Source of the DNA: Candidatus Rifleibacteriota bacterium
Lineage (GTDB): Bacteria > Riflebacteria > Ozemobacteria > Ozemobacterales > Ozemobacteraceae
NCBI GenBank assembly: GCA_029560455.1
Contig: JAKQKW010000221.1
Span: 1-32,677 of the forward strand
DNA length: 32,677 nt
Direction of reading: 5' to 3'
Part shown: piece after piece, positions 1 through 8,761 of the stretch
Position numbering within the stretch: the stretch's first letter is position 1
Layout: every line of letters starts with the position of its first letter
The notes under the pieces: model-generated
Told to the model about the DNA's origin: nothing
The model's input: only the letters and a program-made list of their open reading frames with translations
Database searches by the model: none
Program-made: the position numbers and the translations under genes

Positions 1-1689
1 GATGCAGAGTTCGGTCTTGAGAAAGTCGTCAAAGCTGACCAGGCCGTTTTCGGCGCTGATGACAGCGGCTTTTTCTTCTGTCTTTGCGGTTTTGGCTGGT
101 TTTTCAGTTTTTGGGGCCGCTTCACCCTTCGCACCCTTCTTGAGATTCTGAATGCGTTCGGTTTCGAGGCGCGGAAACATCGGCGCCGGCTCTGTGCATC
201 TGGTGCCATCGGCAAGCTGACCCCAGGCCAGGTTGTTGATACTGACCTTCTGACCGTCGCAGCCGATCTGCCGCAGAAATTCGGGGGCAAGGTGCGGCAT
301 GAATGGTTCGACAAGGTGTGAAACAAAGCGGATGCTCTCGCCAATTGTGTAGAAAACTTCGTCGAGAACTGCCCAGTTCTGCTCTTTCGCGAGTTTCCAG
401 GGGGCGGTTTCGTCGACATACTTGTTCAGGCGCTGAATGAGATCCCAGATGCGCTTGAGGGCGTCGTGATACAGGAAGTTTTCCATGGCGTTGATATAAT
501 CGGCCTTGATGGCAGCGGCCATTTCGGCGATTTCTTTGCTCTGCGGTAGAGCGGGGGCCGTTTTGCGGAACTGCCCGTCGCGGTTCTTGATCAGCATCGG
601 CAGCATGCGCTGGCAGAGATTGCCATAGTCGTTGGCAAGGTCGGCATTGTAACGGAGAATGAAGTTTTCTTCGGTGTAGGTCGCATCCATGCCAAACACC
701 ATTTCGCGGAAAAGATAAAACCTGAAAGGATCGAGACCATAGCGGGCAACCAGCTCGCGCGGGTTGATGATATTGCCGACCGATTTAGACATTTTACCTT
801 CGCCGGTAACCCGCCAGCCGTGTGCAAAAATGCATTCGGGCAGTTTGAGACCAAGAGCCATCAGCATGGTGCTCCAGTAAACAGCATGGGTAGTGAGAAT
901 ATCTTTACCGATCAGGTGGCAGGAAGCCGGCCAGATGCGGTTGAATTTTTCCATGTCGAACGGGTAGCCGACGGCTGAAATGTAGTTGGTAAGAGCGTCG
1001 AACCAGACGTAGGTGACGTAGTCGGGGGCAAACGGCAGTTCGATACCCCATGAAAGTCTTGCCTTGGGGCGGCTGATGCAGAGGTCGCCAAGTGGCTGAC
1101 GCAGAAAGCCGAGAACCTCGTTGCGGCGATTTTCGGGTCTGATAAAGCCGGGATGATTGTTGATATGGTCGATCAGCTGCTGCTGATATTTCGACATTTT
1201 GAAGAAGTAGTTCTTCTCAGAAATTTCCTGTACGGCGCGCTTGCAGTCGGGGCAGACTTTTTCGGGCACTTCTTTTTCTGTCCAGAAGCGTTCGCAGGGG
1301 GTACAATACCAGCCGCTGTATTCAGCTTCGTAGATATCACCCTTTTTCCAGAGTTCGTTGAGTGCGTGGCAGACAACCTTTTTATGACGGTCTTCGGTGG
1401 TTCTGATAAAGTCATCATAAGTGATGTCAAGCAGAGTCCAGAGCGATTTGAACTTTTCTACGAGCTGGTCGGTGTGCTCGATCGGTGACAGGCCTTTGGC
1501 CTTTGCCGCCTGTTCAACCTTCTGACCGTGTTCGTCAGAGCCGGTGAGAAAATGCACATTGTGGCCCATAGAACGCTGGTAGCGGCTGGCTATATCAGCG
1601 GCAAGCGTAGAAAAGGCGTGGCCGATGTGAAGTTCGTCGTTGGCATAGTAGAGCGGGGTGGTGATATAAAAGGATTTTTCTGCTGACAT
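1..1689 (-). CDS. metG: methionyl-tRNA synthetase (3' end cut by window edge)
   Basis: Charges tRNA-Met with methionine in the cytoplasm. The frame is open from the ATG at 1689-1687 to position 1 (563 codons without a stop), so the C-terminus lies outside the window. Visible class I motifs: HIGH at residues 21-24 in the N-terminal Rossmann fold, a four-Cys zinc knuckle (C129, C132, C146, C149), and KMSKS at about 299-303. After the anticodon-binding helices there is a Lys/Ala/Pro/Glu-rich linker, followed by SFDDFLKTEL at the very edge. That is the expected start of the C-terminal Trbp111-like tRNA-binding domain of the dimeric long form (usually 630-680 aa). GAGGT lies just upstream of the ATG. 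It starts 18 bp after the GGDEF-like gene and is probably co-transcribed with it. Confidence 0.97.
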   Translation of the reverse strand, partial: MSAEKSFYITTPLYYANDELHIGHAFSTLAADIASRYQRSMGHNVHFLTGSDEHGQKVEQAAKAKGLSPIEHTDQLVEKFKSLWTLLDITYDDFIRTTEDRHKKVVCHALNELWKKGDIYEAEYSGWYCTPCERFWTEKEVPEKVCPDCKRAVQEISEKNYFFKMSKYQQQLIDHINNHPGFIRPENRRNEVLGFLRQPLGDLCISRPKARLSWGIELPFAPDYVTYVWFDALTNYISAVGYPFDMEKFNRIWPASCHLIGKDILTTHAVYWSTMLMALGLKLPECIFAHGWRVTGEGKMSKSVGNIINPRELVARYGLDPFRFYLFREMVFGMDATYTEENFILRYNADLANDYGNLCQRMLPMLIKNRDGQFRKTAPALPQSKEIAEMAAAIKADYINAMENFLYHDALKRIWDLIQRLNKYVDETAPWKLAKEQNWAVLDEVFYTIGESIRFVSHLVEPFMPHLAPEFLRQIGCDGQKVSINNLAWGQLADGTRCTEPAPMFPRLETERIQNLKKGAKGEAAPKTEKPAKTAKTEEKAAVISAENGLVSFDDFLKTELCI

Positions 1690-1707
1690 GGCGACCTCGA
1701 TATTGAT

Positions 1708-3171
1708 TTAAACTGCCTGACTGCTTTTGTCGGTTCGATGAATGACCGCCCGGTTGCCGCCGGCATCTTTGGCCTGACCGCATGCCTGAACGGCTGCTTT
1801 CATAAGGTTTCTCACATCTGTTACGGTTTCGGGGTAACTTGCAACCCCGGCCGAGACAGTGATGCTGATTCTTCGATTGTCAAATTCAAGAGATTCTTTT
1901 TCAAGGGCTTCTTTTATACGGCCTGTCAGATAGACGCCGCCGGCCAGATCAGTATTCGGCAGCAGAACGAAGAATCTTTCCTGCATCGACGAGGCCGTGT
2001 CGGTGTCGCGCAGGGTCCTTGCGATAACTTTGCCGCAGACGCCGTTCAGCTGGGTCGCAAATTCGGCATTGGTGTCACCGACAATCTTTTTGAAGTTGTC
2101 GATGTCGACCACAATCAGGCTTAAAGTCTGGGCATATCTGACGGCACGTGCGGATTCTTCTGCAAAATAGCCTTTCCAGACATTGTGAGCAGCCAGACCT
2201 GTGTGTTCATCGACGAAAAGATTCGCATACATGCGATTGCGCTCGATTACCAGAGTGGCGAGCATACAGAGATCTTTGACATAAGGCAGATCTTCGTTGC
2301 GAAAAACCGGCGGCACTATGCGGTTTATAAGATTCATGACCCCAAGAACAATGCCGTCTGAGCTGACGATCGGGGCGCACAAAAGACTGGCAACCTTTTC
2401 ATCCTTGTTGCGGAATTCGCTGAACTGCTTGAAACGCGGGTCTTTAAAGCCCTTGTTGGCAATCAGCGGCAGCCCGTCTTTGATAACCTGACCCGCGAGT
2501 CCTTCGTGCGGCTTGAGGCGTATCGACGGGTATTCTTCTTCGGCCAGATCGTCGAGCAGACTCTTCTCGACACCTCTGACACAGGCAACCGTCATTTCAT
2601 GCTTTTCTCGGTTAATCAGCAGAATCGAAGCCCACTGCACGTTCATTGCTGTGACCGCTTCGTCGAGAATGGCCTTGAGATTGCTCTGAAAATCGAAGGT
2701 GGTATTCAGGGTCTGAGCGACTTTAAGCAAGGAACGGGTCGACGCCAGTTGCTGCTCGCTCTGGCTGATCTGCAGTTGATTTTTCTCCTGTTCCTTTTCC
2801 TGATGGAACTGCTTCTTGCCGATCGAGACAATTTCCTGGTTCCATTCACCGAACACCCTGTTCATTTCAAAGGAAATTTCGGTGATTTCATCCTGGCCGG
2901 TGTCGCTGACAGTTGCAGCTGATTTTTTCGTCTGAAAATTCTGAAGTGAGTGCAGAACCATGTCAATCGGGCCGACAATTGAAGCTGCAACCATAAAAGA
3001 TGTGATCACAGCATTGATAATGGCAATCGCACCGATAAAAAAGGCCGTCGCCTGACTTATTGCGGTACCCGAATAACTGACATAGACAAAAATAACCACC
3101 GGAAACAGGGCGACCAGAAAATAGGTCGCCAGCAGGCGGACTTTGATTGAGAAGTTACGAAAAATATTCAA
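1708..3171 (-). CDS. membrane HAMP-GAF protein with degenerate GGDEF domain
   Basis: 487 aa, probably an inner-membrane sensor. Two hydrophobic segments near the N-terminus (about residues 10-30 and 38-65) are followed by a HAMP-like stretch (about 66-115), a Gln/Glu-rich helix, a GAF domain (about 160-320, with the typical EGLAGQ and CAPI motifs) and a C-terminal GGDEF-fold domain (about 325-480). The GGDEF fold is recognisable from VVDIDNFKK, the VLLP strand and the SAGVASYP strand. The active-site loop, however, reads MQERF (396-400) instead of GG[DE]EF, and the usual ND..GH..GD helix is also lost, so diguanylate cyclase activity is unlikely. An RxxD sequence (RDTD) sits just before the loop and could be an inhibitory-site remnant. 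The start is TTG with a weak GGGGT upstream. It lies between a glycosyltransferase gene and metG. Confidence 0.85.
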   Translation of the reverse strand: MNIFRNFSIKVRLLATYFLVALFPVVIFVYVSYSGTAISQATAFFIGAIAIINAVITSFMVAASIVGPIDMVLHSLQNFQTKKSAATVSDTGQDEITEISFEMNRVFGEWNQEIVSIGKKQFHQEKEQEKNQLQISQSEQQLASTRSLLKVAQTLNTTFDFQSNLKAILDEAVTAMNVQWASILLINREKHEMTVACVRGVEKSLLDDLAEEEYPSIRLKPHEGLAGQVIKDGLPLIANKGFKDPRFKQFSEFRNKDEKVASLLCAPIVSSDGIVLGVMNLINRIVPPVFRNEDLPYVKDLCMLATLVIERNRMYANLFVDEHTGLAAHNVWKGYFAEESARAVRYAQTLSLIVVDIDNFKKIVGDTNAEFATQLNGVCGKVIARTLRDTDTASSMQERFFVLLPNTDLAGGVYLTGRIKEALEKESLEFDNRRISITVSAGVASYPETVTDVRNLMKAAVQACGQAKDAGGNRAVIHRTDKSSQAV

Positions 3172-3237
3172 GCAGTGTACCCCGTTAAGTTGACCTGGAT
3201 TCTATGGTATTGTCGCCCATGAAGTCAACAGCCAATA

Positions 3238-4368
3238 TCAACCCCGGTTTCTGTCGGGGAGAAGCTTCTGATAAACGCTTTCCATAACCCGGCCGAAGCG
3301 GGGCAGCGAAAAATTGGTCTCGACACTTTGCCTGGCTGAATTACCCAGACGCTGACGCAGAATTGGGCTGGTGATAAGCTTTTCAAGTGCGGCGGCAGTA
3401 GCGCCGGCATTTCTTGGTTCAACGATATAACCCTGTTCTTCGTGATGTACTATTTCTGGTATGACCCCGACCGAAGTGCCGACAACCGGTTTTCCGGATG
3501 CCATGAATTCAAGTGCGGCTCTTGAATTGGCTTCTGAGCCTATAGAAGTGATCAGGCCGATGTCAAGGGCTGCGAGCACATCCGGCAGGTCTTTGCGCAG
3601 ACCGAGACATACAAGCCGGTCGGCGACACCATTTTCTGCTGCAAGCTGTTTGAGCCAGGCGAAGGTGCGTTCGTTTTCGTAGCCGGCTGCCACAAGTCTG
3701 AACTTAACCGGAAGTTCCTTGAGAGCGGTGATGGCGCCAATTGCAAATTCATGCCCCTTGACCGGGTCGAGGCGAGCCAGCAGACCGATCAGAATCTCAG
3801 ATTTTTCGACCCCGATTTCGTTGCGAAATTCGCTGGTGGCAGCCCGTGAAGGGGTGAACAGTTCAGTGTCGACACCGCCATAAACGACGCTGATTTTTTC
3901 TGGTGCATAATCGAGAATCTGCTGGCATAGCTTCTTGTGCAGCATCGAACCGACAACGATGTGGTCGGTCCATACATGGTGTACATAGCGGTTGATAAAG
4001 TGGCCCTTGGGTGGGTCTATGTCAGTTCTGATGCGTGCTACAACCGCTTCCGGAACGACCTTTTTTGCGATCATTCCTGCCATCCAGGCCCCCTCGTTGA
4101 TGTGAGACGATATGATATCGGGCCTGAAACTTTTGAAAATGCTTTTCATGCGTTTGATGGCATGAACGTAGAGCAGCGGATTGCGGTGATTCAGTCTGAT
4201 GGTGTCATCACAGGGAATGCCAAGTTGCTGTGCTCTGTACATAGGTTTGCCGGGTTCGGTCAGAAGCAGAACCTCATGCCCGAGGTTCATCAGCTCTTTC
4301 GTGACCGAAATGCAATAATTGGAAGCACCGCTCCAGTTTGGCGAATTGAGAATCTGAATGATGCGCAC
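3238..4368 (-). CDS. family 4 glycosyltransferase (GT-B fold)
   Basis: 376 aa, cytoplasmic or membrane-associated. Transfers a sugar from a nucleotide-sugar donor to an envelope glycan or lipid; the actual substrates cannot be read from the sequence. The N-terminal acceptor domain starts with the typical RIIQILNSPNWSGA strand-loop, and the C-terminal donor domain carries the E-x7-E motif (E279 and E287) followed by GKPVVGTSVGVIPEIV. Length is normal for the family. The GTG start overlaps the TAG stop of the upstream glycosyltransferase gene by one base (TAGTG), with GAGGAG 6-12 bases upstream, so the two are translationally coupled. The pair, with a WaaE-like enzyme first, points to lipopolysaccharide-core or surface-glycan synthesis, which is an inference from context. 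Confidence 0.9.
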   Translation of the reverse strand: MRIIQILNSPNWSGASNYCISVTKELMNLGHEVLLLTEPGKPMYRAQQLGIPCDDTIRLNHRNPLLYVHAIKRMKSIFKSFRPDIISSHINEGAWMAGMIAKKVVPEAVVARIRTDIDPPKGHFINRYVHHVWTDHIVVGSMLHKKLCQQILDYAPEKISVVYGGVDTELFTPSRAATSEFRNEIGVEKSEILIGLLARLDPVKGHEFAIGAITALKELPVKFRLVAAGYENERTFAWLKQLAAENGVADRLVCLGLRKDLPDVLAALDIGLITSIGSEANSRAALEFMASGKPVVGTSVGVIPEIVHHEEQGYIVEPRNAGATAAALEKLITSPILRQRLGNSARQSVETNFSLPRFGRVMESVYQKLLPDRNRG

Positions 4369-5135
4369 TATTTTCTGCTCCTCAGTTCAAGAAATCTGGC
4401 ATAACTGAAAACATTCTGAAAGGCATCACCGGCAGCGGCGACGAACCCCTGCCAGCCATCCCTGAAACCCTGCTTGAGCAGGTAGCGGCGCAGAAAGCGA
4501 AAATACGGCCTGAAGAAAAGATGTCTGAGGGTATTGAAAAGCCCGTCAGAAAGGCCTGAATTGTGCCAGAACTCAGCCTGAAAACCCGTATAAAAGATCA
4601 TTTTGCGCAGGTAGTCAGCAATTTCGGGGTAGGGGTGGTGTTCGAACGCCTGTTTCAGGTGACCGATCGACCCATCGACCTTCAGCATTTCATGCACATG
4701 CTGATTCGCAAAAGCAGCCTGTCCGCGCTTAAACAACCGCAGTTGCGTGTCGGGATACTGGCTTCCATGAGCCAGCCAGCGACCAAAAAAGATATTCTTG
4801 CGCGGCAGCTTGTAGGCGGAATGCTTTGCTTCGCTGTTGATAACGGTTTTTATTTCTTCGGCAAGTTCTGGGGTAATGATCTCGTCAGGGTCGAGATAGA
4901 AGATCCAGTCAGTTTTCAGCTGTTCAAAGCCAAAACTTTTATTAACATTGAGATTCTTGTTATTCGGACGGTCGAAGAGTCTGACCTTTTCAAAACCTTT
5001 GACAATCTCTGCTGTTTTGTCAGCTGACTCGCAGTTTACGACTACGATATCGTCTGCGAATAAAGCAGATTTCAATGCATTGGCAATCTGGCGTTCCTCA
5101 TTGTGAGCTATCATTGAGATTCCAATGGTTGGCAT
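4368..5135 (-). CDS. family 2 glycosyltransferase, WaaE/KdtX-like
   Basis: 255 aa GT-A enzyme. The opening GISMIAHNEERQIANAL is the standard GT2 start, and LDPDE (81-85) is the metal/nucleotide-binding DxD-type motif. The later AHGSQYPDTQLRLFKRG and HVHE segments are typical of the WaaE/KdtX subgroup (lipopolysaccharide core beta-glucosyltransferase-like), which also has a hydrophobic, aromatic C-terminus that may touch the membrane. One oddity: the usual VVDSGSTDGT loop reads VVNCESADKT here, so the first Asp is Asn. The ATG is preceded by AAGGA at suitable spacing. It is the first gene of the minus-strand block and overlaps the following GT4 gene by one base. Acceptor and sugar are unknown. 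Confidence 0.88.
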   Translation of the reverse strand: MPTIGISMIAHNEERQIANALKSALFADDIVVVNCESADKTAEIVKGFEKVRLFDRPNNKNLNVNKSFGFEQLKTDWIFYLDPDEIITPELAEEIKTVINSEAKHSAYKLPRKNIFFGRWLAHGSQYPDTQLRLFKRGQAAFANQHVHEMLKVDGSIGHLKQAFEHHPYPEIADYLRKMIFYTGFQAEFWHNSGLSDGLFNTLRHLFFRPYFRFLRRYLLKQGFRDGWQGFVAAAGDAFQNVFSYARFLELRSRK

Positions 5136-5246
5136 GCCGGTGTTCCTTTTTGTTTGATTTCTGGCGCATTATCGCAGAACCTGCATTACTTTTCAAGACC
5201 TATAGTTCCTCCCTCTTAGAAATCAACGACATTGAAAGAAAAGCTG

Positions 5247-5262
5247 TCAGGTGTGCACCTGA
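5247..5262. promoter_or_regulatory. operator-like palindrome
   Basis: TCAGGTG-TG-CACCTGA: two perfect 7-bp arms around a 2-bp centre, the size of a site for a dimeric helix-turn-helix regulator. It sits 112 bp upstream of the family-2 glycosyltransferase start and about 130 bp upstream of the ABC promoter, so it could act on either. No regulator gene lies beside it. Confidence 0.4.
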
Positions 5263-5374
5263 TAGAATGGCAATTGAAAAGGGTGACGCGGTCGACCGGG
5301 CGGTGCCTTGATTTTTCTGCCGGTGGCATTATCAGATGTGTGTTTCAGAAATCTTTTTTATTGATGATTTGCTC

Positions 5375-5403
5375 TTGTTAAAAATGCAAAAATTGTGTAT
5401 TAA
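5375..5403 (+). promoter_or_regulatory. putative sigma-70 promoter of the ABC operon
   Basis: TTGTTA (5375-5380), 17-bp spacer, TATTAA (5398-5403): 4/6 matches to each consensus hexamer with ideal spacing in an A/T-rich stretch, about 95 bp before the start codon of the ATPase gene. Moderate support only. Confidence 0.45.
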
Positions 5404-5498
5404 ATCGAAAAAATCTGGAACCTGATCGCATTTTTTCGGTCTATTTCAGCAAATAAACGGTTGTTACCAACCCGAATGCTTCAGGAGGTAAACTGAGC

Positions 5499-6446
5499 AT
5501 GATCGAAATGACGAATATCACGAAGTTTTATGATAACTTCAGGGCACTGAACAATATTAACCTTAAGGTGGAAAAGGGCGAAATTATTGGCCTGCTGGGC
5601 CCTAACGGTGCCGGCAAGACTACCGCCATGCGCATTCTGACATGCTTTATTCCGGCCACTTCTGGCAGTGCTTCGGTCGCCGGCTATGATGTTTTTGAAG
5701 ATTCTCTTGAAGTCAGACGCCGGCTCGGCTACCTGCCCGAAACCCCGCCTCTCTACCCCGAAATGACGGTCGGCTCATATCTGAATTTTATCGGTGAGCT
5801 CCGCGAACTGTCTGCTGGTAAACGCCGCGAACGCATAAATTATGTTGCTGAAAGAATCGGTTTGACTGAGTGTCTGACCCGTGTGATCGGCACCCTGTCA
5901 AAAGGCTATCGCCAGAGAGTCGGGCTGGCTCAGGCACTTTTGCATAACCCCGAAGTACTTATTCTCGACGAGCCGACAGTCGGTCTCGATCCAAGCCAGA
6001 TTATCGAGATTCGCGGTCTGGTAAAGGATCTTGCCCGCGACCACACGATCATTCTCTCTACTCATATTCTCACTGAAGTCAGTATGACCTGTGGCAGAGT
6101 CGTCATCATCAATGAAGGCGAAATCGTTGCTGTCGATTCGGTTGCCAATCTCGAAAAAGCTGCCGCCGGCAAACCGGCGTGGAACATCTGTATCAGGCCT
6201 GCCGCTGGCAAAGACTGGCGACAGATGGTAGAAAAGCATGCCGGAGCAGCCATTTCCGAACTGGTTGAAATGCCAGAAACGCATCATTTCAAGCTCAGCC
6301 TCGACAAAGCAGAAGATTTCGATGACCTTTTCCGCAATATGACCGGGGCCGGGCACGTGCTGCGCGAAATCACTCCGGTAAAAGCCACTCTTGAAGACGT
6401 TTTTCTTAAGCTTACCAGCGCCGAGGAAAGGAAAGAAGCCGCATGA
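5499..6446 (+). CDS. ABC transporter ATPase, GldA/ABC-2 type
   Basis: 315 aa cytoplasmic ATPase that energises the ABC-2 permease encoded next. Walker A GPNGAGKT (34-41), signature LSKGYRQR (133-140), Walker B with catalytic Glu in LILDEPT (about 154-160), D-loop GLDP and switch His in STHIL (H189) are all intact. A C-terminal extension of about 90 residues follows the nucleotide-binding domain, as is usual in the GldA/CcmA group. A strong AGGAGG precedes the ATG. The stop overlaps the next start (ATGA), so ATPase and permease are coupled. In Bacteroidetes the GldA-GldF-GldG complex is needed for gliding. In other phyla the same cassette, often with a DUF4340 protein, has no settled function, so I do not assign gliding. 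Confidence 0.93.
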   Translation: MIEMTNITKFYDNFRALNNINLKVEKGEIIGLLGPNGAGKTTAMRILTCFIPATSGSASVAGYDVFEDSLEVRRRLGYLPETPPLYPEMTVGSYLNFIGELRELSAGKRRERINYVAERIGLTECLTRVIGTLSKGYRQRVGLAQALLHNPEVLILDEPTVGLDPSQIIEIRGLVKDLARDHTIILSTHILTEVSMTCGRVVIINEGEIVAVDSVANLEKAAAGKPAWNICIRPAAGKDWRQMVEKHAGAAISELVEMPETHHFKLSLDKAEDFDDLFRNMTGAGHVLREITPVKATLEDVFLKLTSAEERKEAA

Positions 6447-7153
6447 AAATATTTGCGATAATGAAAAAAGAGCTGCAGTCTTTTTTCTACTCACCGGTCG
6501 CCTACATAGTTTTTGCATCTTTTCTGATGATTGTTGGCTATCTGTTCTGGGTAATTCTTATTTCAAGCCGCATGGCATCGCTTGAACCGATGCTCTACAA
6601 CGCCGCTTTCATCCTGCTGCTGGCCTCGCCGGTTCTGACCATGCGCCTGGTCAGCGAAGAGAAGAAGAGCCGCACGATCGAGCTTCTGCTTACGTCGCCA
6701 ATTTCGCCCGCCGAAATCATCACCGGCAAGTTTCTTGCCTGCTTCACTCTCTACCTGATTCTTATTCTGCTGACTGTCCAGTATCCTCTGGTTTTATCGG
6801 CCTATTCGACTGAATTCGATATGGGACCGGTTTACAGCGGCTATATTGGCCTGATTCTTCTTGGAGCCGCGTTCATCTCTATGGGACTGTTCGCCAGCAC
6901 TCTTACAGAAAACCAGATTATTGCAGCAATGGTCAGTTTTGGCGGTCTGGTGCTCTTCTGGATCTTCGGCTGGGCCAAACACGCTTTCGACAACGCTTTT
7001 GGCGAGATTCTCGGCAACCTGTCGATTTTCGACCGCTATGCCGAATTTCTGCGCGGCATTGTCGATTCGGGCAATGTCATTTTCTTTGTTGTATTTACGC
7101 TGACCTGGCTGTTTCTCGCAACCAGAGTTCTTGAATCAGACCGGTGGAGGTAA
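6443..7153 (+). CDS. ABC-2 type permease, GldF-like
   Basis: 236 aa integral membrane protein with about six transmembrane helices: near residues 19-40, 50-68, 100-120, 135-155, 160-180 and 210-230. The segment SEEKKSRTIELLLTSPIS, just after the second helix, is the characteristic ABC-2 cytoplasmic coupling motif. Length agrees with GldF-family permeases. The start overlaps the ATPase stop by four bases. The stop at 7151-7153 precedes the next ATG by only 4 bases, and that gene's Shine-Dalgarno lies inside this one. It forms the membrane channel of the transporter; the substrate is unknown. Confidence 0.92.
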   Translation: MKIFAIMKKELQSFFYSPVAYIVFASFLMIVGYLFWVILISSRMASLEPMLYNAAFILLLASPVLTMRLVSEEKKSRTIELLLTSPISPAEIITGKFLACFTLYLILILLTVQYPLVLSAYSTEFDMGPVYSGYIGLILLGAAFISMGLFASTLTENQIIAAMVSFGGLVLFWIFGWAKHAFDNAFGEILGNLSIFDRYAEFLRGIVDSGNVIFFVVFTLTWLFLATRVLESDRWR

Positions 7154-7157
7154 GCAG

Positions 7158-8759
7158 ATGAACGATAGAAGACGCATTCTGATTCCCATTTTACCCTATC
7201 TTCTGCTGATCGTGTCGCTGGCAATCATTATTGCTGCCGGCCTCATCTATGTCAATTTTCCCAGCCAGACTGCCGCTGCCTCAGGAACCCTGCTGGCCGG
7301 GGTTATTACAGCGATCGTCGCCTTTATCAGCCGGCCCGCCATGCTGTCAGAAATCTTTGCCAGCCGCAAAACTCTTTTGTGGCTCAACGATATCGTTCTG
7401 ATCCTTCTGATCATCGGTATCGGAGTAGTTCTGTCGCATATAGGTTTTCGCCGCAACATTCGCTACGATTTTACTGCCAGCCAGATGTTTTCTTTGTCTG
7501 ATCTGACGGTTAAAGCCGTGCGTGAGTTGCAGAAGGATGTTAAAATCACGGCCTTTTTTCCGAAGGGAACCGCTGAAGAAGGAATGGTTCAGGATCTTCT
7601 CAGAGAATACCGCCGCCACAGCGATCGCCTGACCTTCACTATGATTGACCCGATGCGCGACCCGGTAACTACAAAGGCCATGAATATCACCGCCCTCGGA
7701 ACACTGGTGGTGCAGTGCGACGCCAGTCGCCAGGATATCTTCAGCAGTGACCTGTTTGAAGTGCCCGGTCAATACAGCCCGCCCGACAGCAAACCGAAAT
7801 TCACCGGTGAACAGGCGATTACCTCTGCCATATTCAATGTTACCAGCGGTGTCAGGCGCATGATCAGCTTCGTTAAGGGGCATGGCGAAGCTTCGATCTC
7901 AGGCTTTCAGCCCAGAGATATCGCCGGAGTGAACGAATTTCTCATCCGTGAAAATTTCGACGTATCTGAAGTCAGTCTGGTCAACGAAGAAATAGATCCA
8001 CGCGCTTCGGTTCTCATAATCGCAAGCCCGCAACAGGATTATCTCGACAGCGAGATCGAAAAGCTGCGCAGCTTTGTTAAGACACAGAATGGCCATCTGA
8101 TCCTGGCTCTCGACCCGGGCCGACCACTTGAAAAGCTCGAAAAGTTCATACTCGGGGAATTCGGGGTTAACTTTGCCAGCGATATCGTTGTTGACCCGCG
8201 CGGCATCGGGCGAAATTACTGGACAGTCGCGCCAACGTTCGAAGAACACCCGATTGTAAAACCGATTCAGCAAAAAAATATGCTTGGCCTGATGTTTCAT
8301 GCCCGCAGCCTGACTTTTGAGAAAAAAGAAGGTTTCAAGGTCGAGCCGGTAATGAAGACTATCGACAATTCATGGGCTAAACGCAATCTTCGCGAAGGCG
8401 AACAAATTGACATCGGCTTCGAAGAAGGCCGTGACATCAGAGGCCCGTTCAATCTGGCTCTGGCTGTAGAACGAACCGGGGTGGCTTCGGGCTCCCGCCT
8501 GCTGCTCTACGGTGACTCCGACTTTTTCTCGAATGCCTATATCGGGTCGCTTGCGAACCGCGACATTTTCGTTAACGGCGTCAACTGGCTGGTTGGCCAG
8601 CATCAGCAGATTTCGATAAGGCCGAGAGTGCTCGAAATGCCGCGCATCGCCTTTGACGAAAACGACGCCGGAAAAATATTTTCATTGTGCGTGTTTGGCG
8701 CCCCGGCGCTGATTGTGATGCTTGGCATCTTTGTCTACCTCGCAAGAAGGAGAGTGTGA
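7158..8759 (+). CDS. GldG-like ABC transporter auxiliary protein
   Basis: 533 aa. Two N-terminal membrane helices (about 9-32 and 36-60) and a third near 75-95 are followed by a large extracytoplasmic domain of the GldG/ABC-2 auxiliary type (YFDFTASQMFSLS-like opening, here IRYDFTASQMFSLSDLT, then KITAFFPKG and a TGEQAITSAI segment). A last helix near the C-terminus (about 507-528) ends in RRR. I chose the ATG at 7158 because GGAGGT (7146-7151) lies just upstream; a TTG further up, at 7131, is inside the permease gene and lacks this support. The protein is thought to act with the ATPase and permease as a periplasmic, substrate-handling or structural part, by analogy with GldG. Confidence 0.88.
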   Translation: MNDRRRILIPILPYLLLIVSLAIIIAAGLIYVNFPSQTAAASGTLLAGVITAIVAFISRPAMLSEIFASRKTLLWLNDIVLILLIIGIGVVLSHIGFRRNIRYDFTASQMFSLSDLTVKAVRELQKDVKITAFFPKGTAEEGMVQDLLREYRRHSDRLTFTMIDPMRDPVTTKAMNITALGTLVVQCDASRQDIFSSDLFEVPGQYSPPDSKPKFTGEQAITSAIFNVTSGVRRMISFVKGHGEASISGFQPRDIAGVNEFLIRENFDVSEVSLVNEEIDPRASVLIIASPQQDYLDSEIEKLRSFVKTQNGHLILALDPGRPLEKLEKFILGEFGVNFASDIVVDPRGIGRNYWTVAPTFEEHPIVKPIQQKNMLGLMFHARSLTFEKKEGFKVEPVMKTIDNSWAKRNLREGEQIDIGFEEGRDIRGPFNLALAVERTGVASGSRLLLYGDSDFFSNAYIGSLANRDIFVNGVNWLVGQHQQISIRPRVLEMPRIAFDENDAGKIFSLCVFGAPALIVMLGIFVYLARRRV

Positions 8760-8761
8760 TC

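Larger units (their letters stand above)
5136..5498. promoter_or_regulatory. divergent intergenic region between glycosyltransferase and ABC operons
   Basis: 363 bp without a convincing gene, AT-rich towards the right. It must hold the promoters of both divergent operons. Supported contents are the palindrome at 5247-5262 and a sigma-70-like promoter at 5375-5403 reading right; an AGGAGG Shine-Dalgarno precedes the ABC gene at 5499. No clear promoter was picked out for the leftward operon. Confidence 0.6.

Noticed and set aside
1153..1488. 111-residue plus-strand open frame
   Set aside because: Antisense to metG exactly over its zinc-knuckle region; no independent evidence.
5898..6518. 206-residue open frame on the minus strand
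   Set aside because: Antisense to the ABC ATPase, which has all its motifs. The product is Phe/Cys-rich with no family features.
7131..7157. Earlier TTG start for the GldG-like gene
   Set aside because: It lies inside the permease gene, and the GGAGGT site is placed correctly only for the ATG at 7158.
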